11,270 nucleotides of DNA from Larix sibirica (lineage: Eukaryota; Streptophyta; Pinopsida; Pinales; Pinaceae): assembly GCA_004151065.3 (NCBI GenBank), contig NWUY0300020180.1, forward strand, positions 7,658-18,927, in the 5' to 3' direction. Below are positions 1 through 8,655 of the stretch, piece after piece; position 1 is the first letter of the stretch, and every line of letters begins with the position of its first letter. The notes beneath the pieces are model-generated. The model had not been told where the DNA came from, searched no databases, and saw nothing but the letters and a program-made list of their open reading frames with translations. The position numbers and the translations under genes are program-made.

Positions 1-594
1 CCAAGAGTTTAATCCTGAGAAATTATGGGATCGGTGAGATGTCTATCTGGTGAATGCATGAGTCTCAGCTCGGGGGTGGTGTTTTGCTGAGAGATTACTG
101 AGCAAAATTGCCTACAAGGGTGGAGCGTGCCTCACATAGAGCCACTGGCCCAATTCAAGTATTTTCCAGATAAGTTTTAATCTGGAAATGATGTTTTAAT
201 TTATCAATATTATTTATTTAATCAATGGTAAAACAATTTCCATGGTTTTTCTTGTTTTAATTTTTGAAATTAGATATAAAGAATGAATTCATGCATTGTT
301 TGGTTGGATTCCTAAGTATGGAATGTTAATAATGCATAAGTTATACAAATGAAGAAAATTGTATGAATGTTCATTCTTTAATTAAGTGGGAAATTTACTT
401 CGGTGTAATTGCCTTTAATGGTTCCCTGTTTCTAGATTATTTGGGAATGGGTTATGCATGGTTGGAAATACATTCTACGTTTTGCGCACGAAATTATTGT
501 AATAATCTCTCAAAGAGATTTAAACATTTCGTAGAAGATGGACATGACCCTATCTTTCTTAATAAATAAATCATAAATATAAATACCTGGTGCA
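1..594. other. AT-rich stretch without a supported gene
   Basis: The first ~160 bases are less AT-rich than what follows. Their second forward frame has short open runs broken by stops, but none resembles a family I know. From about 170 on, the DNA is AT-rich and simple. A 68-codon ORF at 363-569 has ordinary composition and no recognisable motif, and I treat it as chance. No LTR ends, tRNA or hairpin of note were seen. Confidence 0.5.
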
Positions 595-870
595 TTGGTA
601 ATCACATATGTTAAGGGTTGCATTGGTTGGTAAAAGAATATTTAATATGTTTTACCTTGAATGGTGTTTGCATTTGTAAACCATGGGCTGTAAATTATAA
701 ACCCCAGGATGGTAATGAGTGGTAATTGCATTGAAATGCACATAATTATCATTATTTTGCTTAATTGGTAATTGTAAACAATTACCATGTGTTAATGCTT
801 GTTTACTATGCTTTGCATTGAATGGTATCTTGTATTTAAAATCCACAGGCTGATTTTGCTTATCCAAAGA
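595..870. repeat. Inverted-repeat cluster, possible MITE relic
   Basis: The segment is dense in GGTAAT/ATTACC and GGTAAAA/TTTTACC words on both strands. The clearest structure is a perfect 10-bp inverted repeat, TGGTAATTGT at 766-775 and ACAATTACCA at 778-787, with a 2-base loop. A looser pair is GGTAAAA at 629-635 and TTTTACC at 650-656. A diverged direct repeat is also present: the sequence around 656-692 resembles that around 817-853 (TTGAATGGT ... GGCTG in both). Small non-autonomous DNA transposons of plants often look like this. I could not define terminal repeats or a target-site duplication, so the family is unassigned. The 71-codon reverse-strand ORF across it is a by-product of the repeats. 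Confidence 0.35.
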
Positions 871-1244
871 AGTCTAAATGATTATGTTGAAGTTTAAATT
901 AAACCTAGTTCATTTTCACAAATACCATGGGCCAATATNNTATTTCACAAGTATTGGAATTGTATGCAAAATACTATGGATTAAATTAGTAAAGAATTGG
1001 TTATCACCAAAATCTGACATACTTCATCACATTGTTTCTGCTGATGACAATAGGAGCTTGTGCCACTCCACTTTAACTTTTGAGACAACACCAACCGATT
1101 TCCAATTGAAGTTTTTCTTGTGAAATTCAATCACCATGTATTCATTAAGCCAACATATTGAAAATCATGCTATCCTTTTATGAAATATCCATTATATCTT
1201 TCTTTGCTCAGAATGCTTTCACGCATTTCATGATTAACTCAGCA
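871..1244. other. No supported gene; NN gap at 939-940
   Basis: AT-rich DNA with two undetermined bases. A forward 81-codon ORF (878-1123) spans the NN, has no recognisable domain and lacks coding-like composition. I see nothing else here. Confidence 0.5.
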
Positions 1245-1431
1245 TATGCATATAGATGAATCCATTCATCTTCATTTTTTTTGTATAAATTTAACTATTT
1301 CAGCATTCATTGTCAGTTTCAAACAAACATAAACACTACAAATTTTCAGTTGTAACATGCATTTCAACAACTTTCTCTTTCTAGAAAGTAATAACATAAG
1401 TAAAAAGATAAGAGTAAGAGTTCCCCCTCTT
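1245..1431. repeat. Diverged direct repeat, copy 1
   Basis: This copy matches 1644-1837 in the same orientation at an offset of about 400 bp. Shared anchors in the same order are ATGCATA.AGATGA, ATCTTCAT, a block CAGTTGTAACATGCATT (1347 here, 1751 in copy 2), CTTTCT..TTCT.GAAAGTAA, and a purine-rich run followed by CCCTCTT. Weak similarity may continue past the end, to about 1475. The copies differ by many substitutions and small gaps, so the duplication is old. No coding function is supported. Confidence 0.7.
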
Positions 1432-1614
1432 TATTTGATCCAATCTAGACTCCCACATTTGTGGCTTTTTTCGTCCTTGGACTCTTATCTATAGAATACA
1501 AGTGCTCAACCTGCATCTGTGAAATCCATCAACATGGATCCCATTTGGTTAAAAATGAACATATGTATTAAAATTAGCCATTAATGTTTCCATTCCTTCA
1601 CATAATGTTTTTAT

Positions 1615-1635
1615 GCACTTGCACTTGCACTTGCA
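1615..1635 (+). repeat. Short hexamer repeat (GCACTT)3
   Basis: Three uninterrupted GCACTT units followed by GCA. It sits just before direct-repeat copy 2 and has no counterpart before copy 1, so it is probably simple replication slippage. Confidence 0.8.
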
Positions 1636-1643
1636 TATATTTC

Positions 1644-1837
1644 ATGCATACAGATGACTTCTATCATCATCTTCATCTCTTCATACAAATATTCAATTAT
1701 TTCAATTTGTATTACTATTTTTAGCATACATAAATAAATACAACAAATGTCAGTTGTAACATGCATTCCAAACACTTTCTTTTTCTGGAAAGTAAAACAT
1801 AAATTAAAAGAGAAAAGAGTGAGGGTTTCACCCTCTT
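1644..1837. repeat. Diverged direct repeat, copy 2
   Basis: Partner of 1245-1431, same orientation, with the CAGTTGTAAC block at 1751. After CCCTCTT the sequence passes into a pyrimidine-rich region, and similarity to copy 1 may fade out near 1883. Possible sources are solo-LTR-like or other non-autonomous repeat copies, or an old segmental tandem duplication. The sequence alone does not decide. Confidence 0.7.
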
Positions 1838-1950
1838 GGTTTTGTTTCAAGCCGGAGCTCTACCATGCCCATGGCTTCCTTTGCTCTTTTATTTCTTTCT
1901 CTTTTCGTTGACTTTGAGGAAAACACATTCTCAAAGCAACATTGCTAATT

Positions 1951-2135
1951 TGTGGTCCACATTATATCGCCACACACAAAACCCTCTAGTGTTTTTCAGT
2001 GTGTGTGTAGAAAGACTTCCCGAACTTCCTCAATCAGGTTCAACCAGCTTGGTGTCCACATTACATTTCCACACACAACACCCTCTAGTGTTTTTTCTAT
2101 GCGTGCGTAAAAAGATCACCCAAACTCTGGTCACC
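1951..2135. repeat. Tandem repeat, two ~97-bp units
   Basis: Unit 1 starts near 1951 and unit 2 near 2048. Both contain, in order, GG(TG)TCCACATTA, CCACACACAA, CCCTCTAGTGTTTTT, a GTGTGTGTG or GCGTGCG run, and AAAAGA-like sequence ending in CCCAAACT or CCGAACTT. Divergence is moderate, with scattered substitutions and few gaps. An ORF at 1836-2150 (104 codons) reads through both units, so the putative peptide repeats NPLVFF/HPLVFF with CVER/CVRK after it. Its first third is hydrophobic, like a signal peptide (residues ~8-27). Lacking a known homologue I do not call it a gene. Confidence 0.7.
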
Positions 2136-2150
2136 TACAAGAGATTATAA

Positions 2151-4280
2151 CTCATACTAGGCTTGCACAATCTTCGTCTTNAATACGAATTAAAAAAGTA
2201 TTTTTTTAATGTCAAATATGCCAACTCAACCATTAATGGTTGACTCTTTTCTTGAAATTCTATTGGTTCTTGAATTCAATGGCTTATTTTCTTACCAAGT
2301 GGCTCGTTTTCTTATAAGGCCCATTTTAGACCCCAAATTTGCTCTAATGAGTGATCTATGATAAGAGAATGATGTCTCATTTTATTACTATGTATTTCAT
2401 AAAATGAAGAGACGAGATGTTGAAAAGACTAGAAGTTGAAATGCCAAAAGTCATTTATGCAAAGTTGGAAATGAAGATAACAAAGTGAAAATATGGGTTT
2501 TTGAAACCAAAATTTTGATATAGGAGTTTGACCCAAACTCAAAACCTAAATGCCTTGAATGGTCATCTAAACACATCTAATGTGAATAGTTACATTTAGA
2601 ACATTCATGCTCCTTGAAGGGCAATGAACCCCTTTGGACCCCTTTGCATCAATTGTGTTGACCAAGCGAGGGAACCACTTCCCATTGTTAAGAGTTGACA
2701 TATGCCTCAACAACCTGTAAAGTGATATCTCTTAACTTTGGGTGCTATGCATCCTTCCATCCACTATCTAATTTGGTGTGTCTAGCTCTATGCAATTGGG
2801 ATCCAATTTTATGATTTCAAGTTTGTCTGGTCACTCCTCATGTGTCCAACAAAGGTGTAAAGTGTATAGCTTCAAGTATAAAGCATTGATCACACAAGTA
2901 TGTCTTATCCCTTATTCAACCATTCAATAGAGTATGGATAAGGCCGAGACATTGTCAATAGATTCATCCTTTTATCAACATCTATTGTTGAAATACTTAC
3001 CATAGACATTATCAACAATGAAGTGCAAATTTGTCCCCTACGCCCACATTTTTTAAAGGAAAAGTTGTTTCCCTCCTATAGCCACAATAGTTCCTTTTGA
3101 TGTGGTGGTTTGGTAGCAATAGTGCAAATTGGATCTACATTAATCAATTGTTTGTTCTATCAATGGTCTGTTGCAGTGTTAATGCAAGGGAAGAGGTCTA
3201 TAGCTTGGCTAACAATATTTGTGAGGTATGAAATTCCTCTTTTGAGTGTCATTTACTACTGTATATGTCTCACCACTTGTATGTGTCATTTTGTGACATA
3301 TTGTCCAAAGGAAACTTCTTCATGGGAGGTTTTGACCATTGGTTCTAATGTTGAATATCCCTACCCTACCTTTAGTTCTAAAAATTTGGGTCACCGTTAT
3401 CCTTCTTTGTTCATCTTATTCCCTAATCACTATCCAAAAATATTTCTTGCCCTTATGCTATAATGTCTCCTCAATATTCACTGGCACATTTTGATCCATT
3501 GCTCCTAGTGAGGCAATGTTTAAGACTTCCATTCAATTTGGATATACCGATGTGAAATATGTTACATTCAAGGTTCTACATTTTGGTTTCCTTAATGTAA
3601 TTTTTTTAGACATGGTATGGAGAGACTTGGTGTACTACTACACAAATTGGCCTCAACCCTATCATTATTATGTCTGTTTGGTATACTAGTCATTGAAATC
3701 AACATACTAATGTAAAGAGAAATAATGATTCTAAAGATTGACAAGGAGACTTCAATCAATCCAATTCCAATTGAAACATGAATGCTTTCATAAGTTAAAG
3801 TATGAACTATGAATATATAATCCTCAACAAATTCAACGAAAATAAATGTCCAAGTGTTGTTACTAATGAAATATCAACAATCAACAAAACAACACATGTA
3901 TATGTAGAAGAAATAAAATTGAATGATTGGGCACCCTCTTCGCATAATTCAGCATATATAACTAACAATTTACTATTTCGGGTGGTAGGATTTGGAGGGG
4001 TTTCTTTTGAACCTCGATTGAAAAGTGGATTGACATTCTCTTGGGATGCAGGTGTGACTACAAATAAGCAAGTTGAAATGTATGATTTATATTTGTTATG
4101 AAATCATCAAAAGTATTTTTATGTGTGTTGTTCCTTAACATTGTAACTTGAGAATCACACAGTATATAGCTATATTAGCATGCAATAAACTAGAAATTAG
4201 CAACATGGAACCAAAAATATGAGACAATAATAGCAAAATATAACGGAAAAAAAGAGCTTTGTTACTATGGGAATTGTTAT
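2151..4280. other. Long intergenic stretch, no supported gene
   Basis: About 2.1 kb of AT-rich sequence with one N at 2181. Two forward ORFs were examined. 3110-3463 (117 codons) is rich in hydrophobic residues and cysteines near residues 30-65 but matches nothing I know. 3802-4101 (99 codons) has a more globular composition with a FGGVSFEP motif near residue 65, again unrecognised. Neither has a convincing promoter or conserved domain. A small hairpin can form from ATTGTTGA at 2984-2991 and TCAACAAT at 3012-3019. The stretch is probably decayed repeat DNA. Confidence 0.5.
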
Positions 4281-4392
4281 TGTTAGAGAAAATAACCCTC
4301 TGTATAGATACCTAGACCCTAATCTAATGACTCTTATGGGCCAAACCACATCTAAATTGACCACCTAAATCAACCATGAGTTAAATTACTAG

Positions 4393-4442
4393 ATTTGGGA
4401 GCACCTTCCTTGATTTGGGGGCACTTTCCCTCATTTGGGGGA
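4393..4442 (+). repeat. 20-bp tandem repeat in the LTR, ~2.5 units
   Basis: Units start at 4393, 4413 and 4433, each beginning ATTTGGG. The first two continue with GCACcTTCC or GCACtTTCC, and the third is cut short after ATTTGGGGGA. This looks like local duplication inside the promoter part of the LTR. Confidence 0.8.
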
Positions 4443-4470
4443 TTTTTCCATGATTTTAGGTTGTAGTCAT

Positions 4471-4569
4471 TTAAGGACTAGATGTGTTCCACTAATCTAA
4501 GTCCTAATTGACTAGATGTGCTCCACTTTAAGGACTAGATGTGCTCCACTAATCTAAGTCCTAATTGAC
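4471..4569 (+). repeat. 42-bp direct repeat in the LTR with hairpin-forming units
   Basis: Units at 4471-4512 and 4528-4569 differ at one base (GTGTTCC against GTGCTCC). The 15 bases between them repeat part of the unit (TAGATGTGCTCCACT), so the array has a 57-bp period. Within each unit GGACT-AGAT near the start can pair with ATCT-A-AGTCC near the end, with one bulged base. Repeats at this LTR position are often enhancer-like, but that role is not shown here. Confidence 0.85.
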
Positions 4570-5010
4570 TTTAACTAACCCATAGCAATCATTAGCACTC
4601 CAATTAATTCATTATCGCCCCAATTGAGAGATTAATTTAGGGCTTTTCATGCACTGCTTCAATTGAACTATTGCTCTGTGAGTCACATAATTAGTCAAAC
4701 TTAGTCTAGGTGAGTGTGCATGACTAACTAAGGGTCTCTAGCTCTAGTTAAGCCTGACTAGCCTCCCTAGAATTGCATGAGCAATTCAAATAGCCTCCTG
4801 GCCTAATACGAATTACTTTTCTATATATTTTGTTCACCTCCATTCATTGAAGCTATGTGAAATATATCATTATTTTCTTCTTATATGTTCTAGGTTTAAT
4901 GCAATGATCTATGATATCTCATTTGTTACATGATTAGTTGATTGTTGATTTAATTTTCACAGTATATCTCTCTAGTTTATGTTCCTAGATCTATATGCTC
5001 AAATTTCATA

Positions 5011-5022
5011 TGGTATAAGAGC
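5011..5022 (+). other. Primer-binding site, initiator tRNA(Met) type
   Basis: TGGTATAAGAGC lies two bases after the LTR end. The usual plant copia site complementary to the 3' end of initiator tRNA(Met) is TGGTATCAGAGC, so one of twelve bases differs (C to A at position 7). The position next to an LTR end makes the assignment firm. The mismatch fits the decayed state of the element. Confidence 0.85.
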
Positions 5023-5129
5023 TGTAGGGGTACTCTACTAGTCAGTGTTCTAGTGATTTTTTGTTAGGAATCAATCATTTGCAGATTAAGGAAGCATATT
5101 TGCATCCATCAAAGAGCGCATTAGAAGCC

Positions 5130-5960
5130 ATGGATCTACCTTCCCATTAGCTCCTAACCCCCTTCCACTACTTTGAATGAATATTAAGAGTAGATATGCT
5201 CTTAAGGATGAAGGGATTGTATCGGATCACCATGGGAGCCGAGATGGAACCAATGGATCTTGTTGAAAAGTCCAAGTATCTAAACCGAATGGATGAAGCA
5301 CATGGTTTTCCTTTTTACTCTATTTCTTTGGACTTACTCTACCACATTCAAACCAAAAGACTCCTAATGAAGTATGGACCACCTTGTCCACCCTGTTTGG
5401 TACACAAGATGAAATGAGGGGCCATCACTTGGAGGTGGAGCTAATGAACCTGAGTCCTAGTGAGTTCGACTCCATTCAAAAATCCTTCACCAAATTCAAA
5501 TATGTCCTCTTGCGGCTCAAAATGTGTAAAATCGATAAACAAGACACTCAAATGGTATCCCATATCCTTTCAAAATTAGGTCCCGAATTTAGTACCTTTG
5601 TCTCCTCATTTCATTCTACTAGATTAGCTCGTGGAACATCTTTCAAAATGCCTTCTTTAGATGCATTTTCAACCGCCATTATTCAAGAGTAGGATAATCT
5701 CTCACATATGGGTCTACAAAGGACCTCAAATTCTCATGCACTTGCAACAAATGAGGAGAAGAAGAGAGCAAGTAAGCAAATGACTCCTTACAAGTGAAAA
5801 AGGGAGCAAAATTCCAAGTTTCTTGTGACAAGACCACCTCCAAAGAAGGAAAGACCAAGAAGGAGATTCCTTTGTGTCCCTACTGCAAAAAGGGACCTCA
5901 AAAAGAAGAAAATTGCATGTATAATTTTTTTTTCAGAAAAATGAAGACAAAGTAATCAAG
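5130..5960 (+). pseudogene. gag: copia gag polyprotein remnant (UBN2-type gag)
   Basis: The likely start is ATG 5130 (M-D-L-P), followed by in-frame stops after six codons and again near 5178. The same frame then gives recognisable gag from about 5196 (RITMGAEMEPMDLVEK). Near 5355 the frame changes, and 5384-5692 reads WTTLSTLFGTQDEM-like gag with SKLGPEFSTFVSSFH and a LDAF segment, ending at a TAG where a glutamine is likely. A CCHC zinc knuckle follows at 5875-5916 in another frame, C-x2-C-x4-Q-x4-C: the histidine ligand is replaced by glutamine, so nucleic-acid binding would be lost. Gag would form the particle and package RNA, but this copy has at least three stops and two frame changes and cannot. 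Confidence 0.85.
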
Positions 5961-5984
5961 CAAAGACTTCCCCCCAAAAGAGGA

Positions 5985-6400
5985 TATGCACTTGTGACAA
6001 TTTCAGCTTTAAAACCAGCTAATTAGATCTTAGATTATAGAGCATCAAATCACATGGGATCTATCTGAGGACATGTTCACATCCATGCAGCCATCATTTC
6101 TTAAAGAAGTACTCATGGGAGACAACACTCCAAATCAAGGTATGTGGAAAAGGGTACATTCTACAGAAATATGGGCAATTTCAAGGTGTATTTTATGTAC
6201 CATCTTTGTCCAAAAATCTACTTTCCATCTACCGAATCACACACTCAGGCCATGGTAAGCAAGTTAACTTCACCAAAGACTTAGTAATCATCTCTGATAT
6301 AGTTGATGGGTCAAAGATTGCACCTGGGAAAGCTGATCACAAAAGCAAGTTGTATGTTTTTCAAATTTTTAACCAAAATCTCCTTCTTCAGTTTTGTTAA
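5985..6400 (+). pseudogene. copia protease remnant
   Basis: At 6024-6056 the translation is *-I-L-D-Y-R-A-S-N-H-M. The copia aspartic protease signature is W-I-L-D-S-G-A-x-x-H-M, so the tryptophan has become TAG (6024-6026) and the active-site D-S-G is now D-Y-R, with the aspartate kept. After further stops and a frame change, 6206-6400 reads the downstream part, including VPSLSKNLLSI and THSGHGKQVNF, the conserved stretch between protease and integrase. In a live element this enzyme cuts the Gag-Pol polyprotein. Here both the frame and the active site are damaged. Confidence 0.8.
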
Positions 6401-6414
6401 TGCATTATAATGAT

Positions 6415-7264
6415 GTGAGTAGATTATGGCATGATAGGTTTAGGCACCTTAATTATCCTTACTTGTAACAATTAAGAAAAGAATACATGGTAGTAGGGTT
6501 TCCACCCATCTCTTTTTCGGATAGAGTATGTCCAAGATGTGCTCTTGGTAAACACCCTGAATAAAGGTTTGAGAAAGGGAAGGCAAGGAGAACCTCATCC
6601 CTTCTTGAAATAGTCCACAGTGACATTACGGGTCTATTTCCTCATATCTCTATGAATAAATCTAGATATGTATTTCCTTTCATTGGTTATTTCTTGAGAT
6701 ACACATTGGTGTACTTCCTAAAGCACAAAGATGATGTATTTGTATGTCTTCAAGATTTTAAAGCACTTGTAGAGAAACAGTTTGGTAAGGGGATGAATAT
6801 TCTCTACACAGACAATGGGGGAAGTATGTCAATAAATATACACATCATCTATGATCCACAGGTGTTATAAAGCTGCAACATAATGTTCCTTATACTCCCT
6901 AGCAAAATGAGGTTGCAGAACGAAAACACATAACATTGAAAGAAATGGCAAATTGCATTTTACAATCAAAGAATATTCCTCCAAAATTGTGGGTTGAGAC
7001 CAGCAATTGTTCAAATTACATTCAAAATACAGTACCTCGCATACATTTGAAAAGGGTTACTCCTTTTGAAGCATGGATTTGTCAAAATATAGTAGTAAAG
7101 CACTCTAGGGTGTTTGGATCTCATGCTTGGGCTCATATTCCTTCCAAGAAAAAAAGGGCCTTAGATCCACAAAGTGAGGAGTGTCTTTTGTGGGATATAT
7201 GGAAGGGTCAAAAGGTTATAGGATGCTAAATATTAAGACTAAAAAACACTTTATTAAAAGAAGT
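6415..7264 (+). pseudogene. copia integrase remnant
   Basis: The zinc-binding domain is visible as WHDRFRHL (His at 6430 and 6445) and CPRC (Cys at 6529 and 6538), broken by TAA at 6466-6468. The catalytic core keeps all three acidic residues: Asp in HSDITG (6622-6624), Asp in YTDNGG (6811-6813) and Glu in VAER (6918-6920). Restoring one lost base near 6822 gives exactly 35 residues between the last two, the D,D-35-E spacing. That lost base, TGA at 6852, TAG at 6900 and another frame change near 7190 kill the frame. The C-terminal part reads AWICQNIVVKHSRVFGSHAWA and, in the shifted frame, a GY..GSKGYR..N stretch ending at TAA 7262-7264. Confidence 0.9.
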
Positions 7265-7629
7265 GTAAAATTTGAATAAAATCCACTGTATGAAACTAGT
7301 TCTCCTACTCATGCACAACTAGTTATTCAAAATGGATTTTCTTATTCTTCTTCTAATGTTTCAACATAAATTTCAAATTCAAATACATATTTAGATTCAC
7401 ATTCATATGATGATGAGGATACTGAAAAGGGGAATGTTGTAGACCCAACAATTCATCCTCCTTGGGCACAAACATTTGGTTGGCACAGTATTTTTCAAAT
7501 TTAAATGAGAAATGGATAATGGAAATTTGTTTTGGTATAACCCAAGCTTTGTGGGGAAAGCACCCAGCCCTAAAAAAAATGTACGACATAACCATGGATA
7601 AAGTTAAAGGGAGCTAAAATATTGGTGAA
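7265..7629. other. Decayed region after integrase and copia breakpoint
   Basis: To about 7475 the DNA can still be read as the low-complexity linker that follows copia integrase, Ser/Asp-rich and then HPPWAQ, with stops. Beyond that I find no reverse transcriptase homology, so the element was truncated or deleted near 7475-7550. From there to 7629 I see no motif. Reverse-strand ORFs here (7353-7595 and 7570-7851) are by-products. Confidence 0.6.
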
Positions 7630-7890
7630 GCAGCCTTGGGAATCCATATAATAGGATTGACAGTTCATATTGCAGAGGAAAAGATCGACGGTGGAAACAA
7701 GGTTTCGCTGGAGAAGAAGCAAGGTGAATAATAGAGGTAAAGTCCGCTGAAAAGACAAGTGAAGGGACATTAAAAAGCGCGCAAGTTTAATCGATGTTTG
7801 ATCGGTTGGTAGATAGATCAACGGCCTACATTCATTTCGCACCGCCAACATGTGTGTTGGAGTGAGACCTTCGGTGGTTGTGAAATACCA

Positions 7891-7943
7891 TACCGCCCTC
7901 CACGTGTCAGCATTCTATCATTTCGCAATCTAGGAGGGCGGTA
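7891..7943. repeat. 11-bp perfect inverted repeat around a G-box
   Basis: TACCGCCCTCC at 7891-7901 and its exact reverse complement at 7933-7943 flank 31 bases that include most of the CACGTG at 7901-7906. It could form a stem-loop in DNA or RNA, or be two oppositely oriented protein-binding sites. Confidence 0.85.
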
Positions 7944-7983
7944 AGGAAAACCACTCCTTCGCGTTGCGAAACCGCCTTCGAGG

Positions 7984-7992
7984 TATATTAAA
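7984..7992 (+). promoter_or_regulatory. Candidate TATA box
   Basis: TATATTAAA in a GC-richer context, about 15 bases before the second G-box. The position suits transcription to the right into 8090 onward. It is inferred from the motif only. Confidence 0.35.
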
Positions 7993-8089
7993 GCCAAAAG
8001 GCACGTGGATGTGTTGACATTTGTCTTTTTGACATCGAGTGATTGAGATGCGTGCGTGCAACCGCAAGGCGACATAGCATATCTTTTCA

Positions 8090-8655
8090 GCGTGTCAGTG
8101 TCAGGTAGGTCCTCTGAAACTCGTGCAAGTATTTAGAAGCTCTTATAAGATGGAAGAACATGGTGAAACAGTTCCTCAGAATGTCGAAAATGTCAGAATA
8201 GAAGAAACCCTGGAAGACAGAGACAGCTATATAAATTTATGGTCTTAGAGATTAAGATCAGGCTAGACGGGTTGCATAAGCAAAATTTAGACATACACAA
8301 ATTTTATGAGTCCATTTTTATCTATTTTTGTCCAGAACAAACCCTAGGGTTTCCAGATTTTATTTCATGGTGTGTAGCGAACTATTCTCAGAATGAAAAA
8401 GTGATTATGAATTCTTCCAAAACAAAAATCCTTTTCCCTGTTAGTTCCTCTACTGTTAGAAAATCCTTAGAAGTAACCCTGTCTTTGTCTCTTGACCAAG
8501 AAGACTTCGCCAAAGAAGCCCTAGTTAGCCAATACAGAGAATTATCTCCTAAAACCAAGCAAGCCTTCTTGACCAGTTTCCAAAAACCAGACCTTGCAAT
8601 TGACAATACCCCTTATCCACTTGACATTAATTTCTTTGATGAAAATTCACAGTTA
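8090..8655 (+). repeat. 566-bp tandem duplication, copy A
   Basis: 8090-8655 aligns without gaps to 8656-9221. I count 13 mismatches (97.7% identity), at 8276, 8315, 8394, 8440, 8476, 8479, 8551, 8563, 8602, 8616, 8622, 8628 and 8631. The first 186 bases are identical and five of the mismatches fall between 8602 and 8631. The bases AG are shared at the left flank, at the junction and at the right flank, which would suit a microhomology-mediated event. A join of two haplotypes during assembly is an alternative. Confidence 0.95.
8150..8248 (+). other. Short 32-codon ORF upstream of copy A ORF
   Basis: It starts MEEHGETVPQ and ends YINLWS, with a strongly acidic middle (RIEETLEDRD). It overlaps the start of the next ORF at 8239 by 10 bases (ATGGTCTTAG). 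If one T were added before its stop, it would run in frame into the LEIKIRLDG of the following ORF. It is therefore probably the real N-terminus of the same protein, separated by a one-base deletion, and less likely a regulatory upstream ORF. The identical segment recurs at 8716-8814. Confidence 0.5.

Larger units (their letters stand above)
4281..5008 (+). repeat. 5' long terminal repeat of the copia element
   Basis: The segment starts TGTTAGAGAAAATAAC and ends TTTCA two bases before the primer-binding site, giving the TG...CA ends expected of an LTR and a length of 728 bp, normal for plant copia elements. It carries two internal repeat arrays: ~20-bp units at 4393-4442 and 42-bp units at 4471-4569. 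CTATATATTTTG at 4821-4832 is a possible TATA region, and several AT-rich U3/R candidates exist, but no transcription start can be assigned. The boundaries are inferred from the ends and the primer-binding site alone, because the 3' LTR is missing. Confidence 0.75.
4281..7475 (+). mobile_element. Ty1/copia LTR retrotransposon, 5' part only
   Basis: A 5' LTR (4281-5008), a tRNA(Met)-type primer-binding site, a gag with a zinc knuckle, a protease remnant and an integrase follow in the order typical of Ty1/copia, where integrase precedes reverse transcriptase. Every coding part carries stops or frameshifts, so the element is dead. Homology ends a little after the integrase, near a P-x-WAQ stretch at about 7457-7474. 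No reverse transcriptase (for example a YVDD motif), no RNase H, no polypurine tract and no second copy of the LTR is found further on. The five bases before the LTR are GTTAT, but with no 3' end a target-site duplication cannot be confirmed. The right breakpoint is uncertain by ~100 bases. Confidence 0.9.
7630..8089 (+). promoter_or_regulatory. Promoter-like GC-richer region with G-boxes and TATA
   Basis: This stretch is clearly richer in CpG and GC than its surroundings. It contains two CACGTG G-boxes (7901-7906 and 8002-8007), the first within ACGTGTC, an ABRE-like core. ACCGCC occurs four times (7841-7846, 7892-7897, reverse at 7937-7942, and 7971-7976), and TTTCGCA three times (7835-7841, 7921-7927, reverse at 7965-7971). 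TATATTAAA at 7984-7992 is a plausible TATA box, placing a start near 8015-8025, upstream of the duplicated gene leader. A promoter of the downstream gene or an LTR/UTR of an unrecognised element are both possible. A reverse ORF at 7818-8075 (85 codons) has arginine- and proline-rich composition but no recognised domain. Confidence 0.45.

Noticed and set aside
1-180. Less AT-rich left edge as the end of an LTR or a gene
   Set aside because: No TG/CA ends, primer-binding site or sustained reading frame. The window edge cuts it, so nothing can be supported.
3110-4101. ORFs of 117 and 99 codons as genes
   Set aside because: No recognised domain, AT-rich surroundings, no promoter or intron signals. 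ORFs of this size are expected by chance in ~2 kb on six frames.
7818-8075. Reverse-strand 85-codon ORF in the GC-richer stretch
   Set aside because: GC-rich DNA has few stops by chance. The peptide is Arg/Pro-rich without a known domain, and the same bases hold ordered promoter-like motifs on the plus strand.
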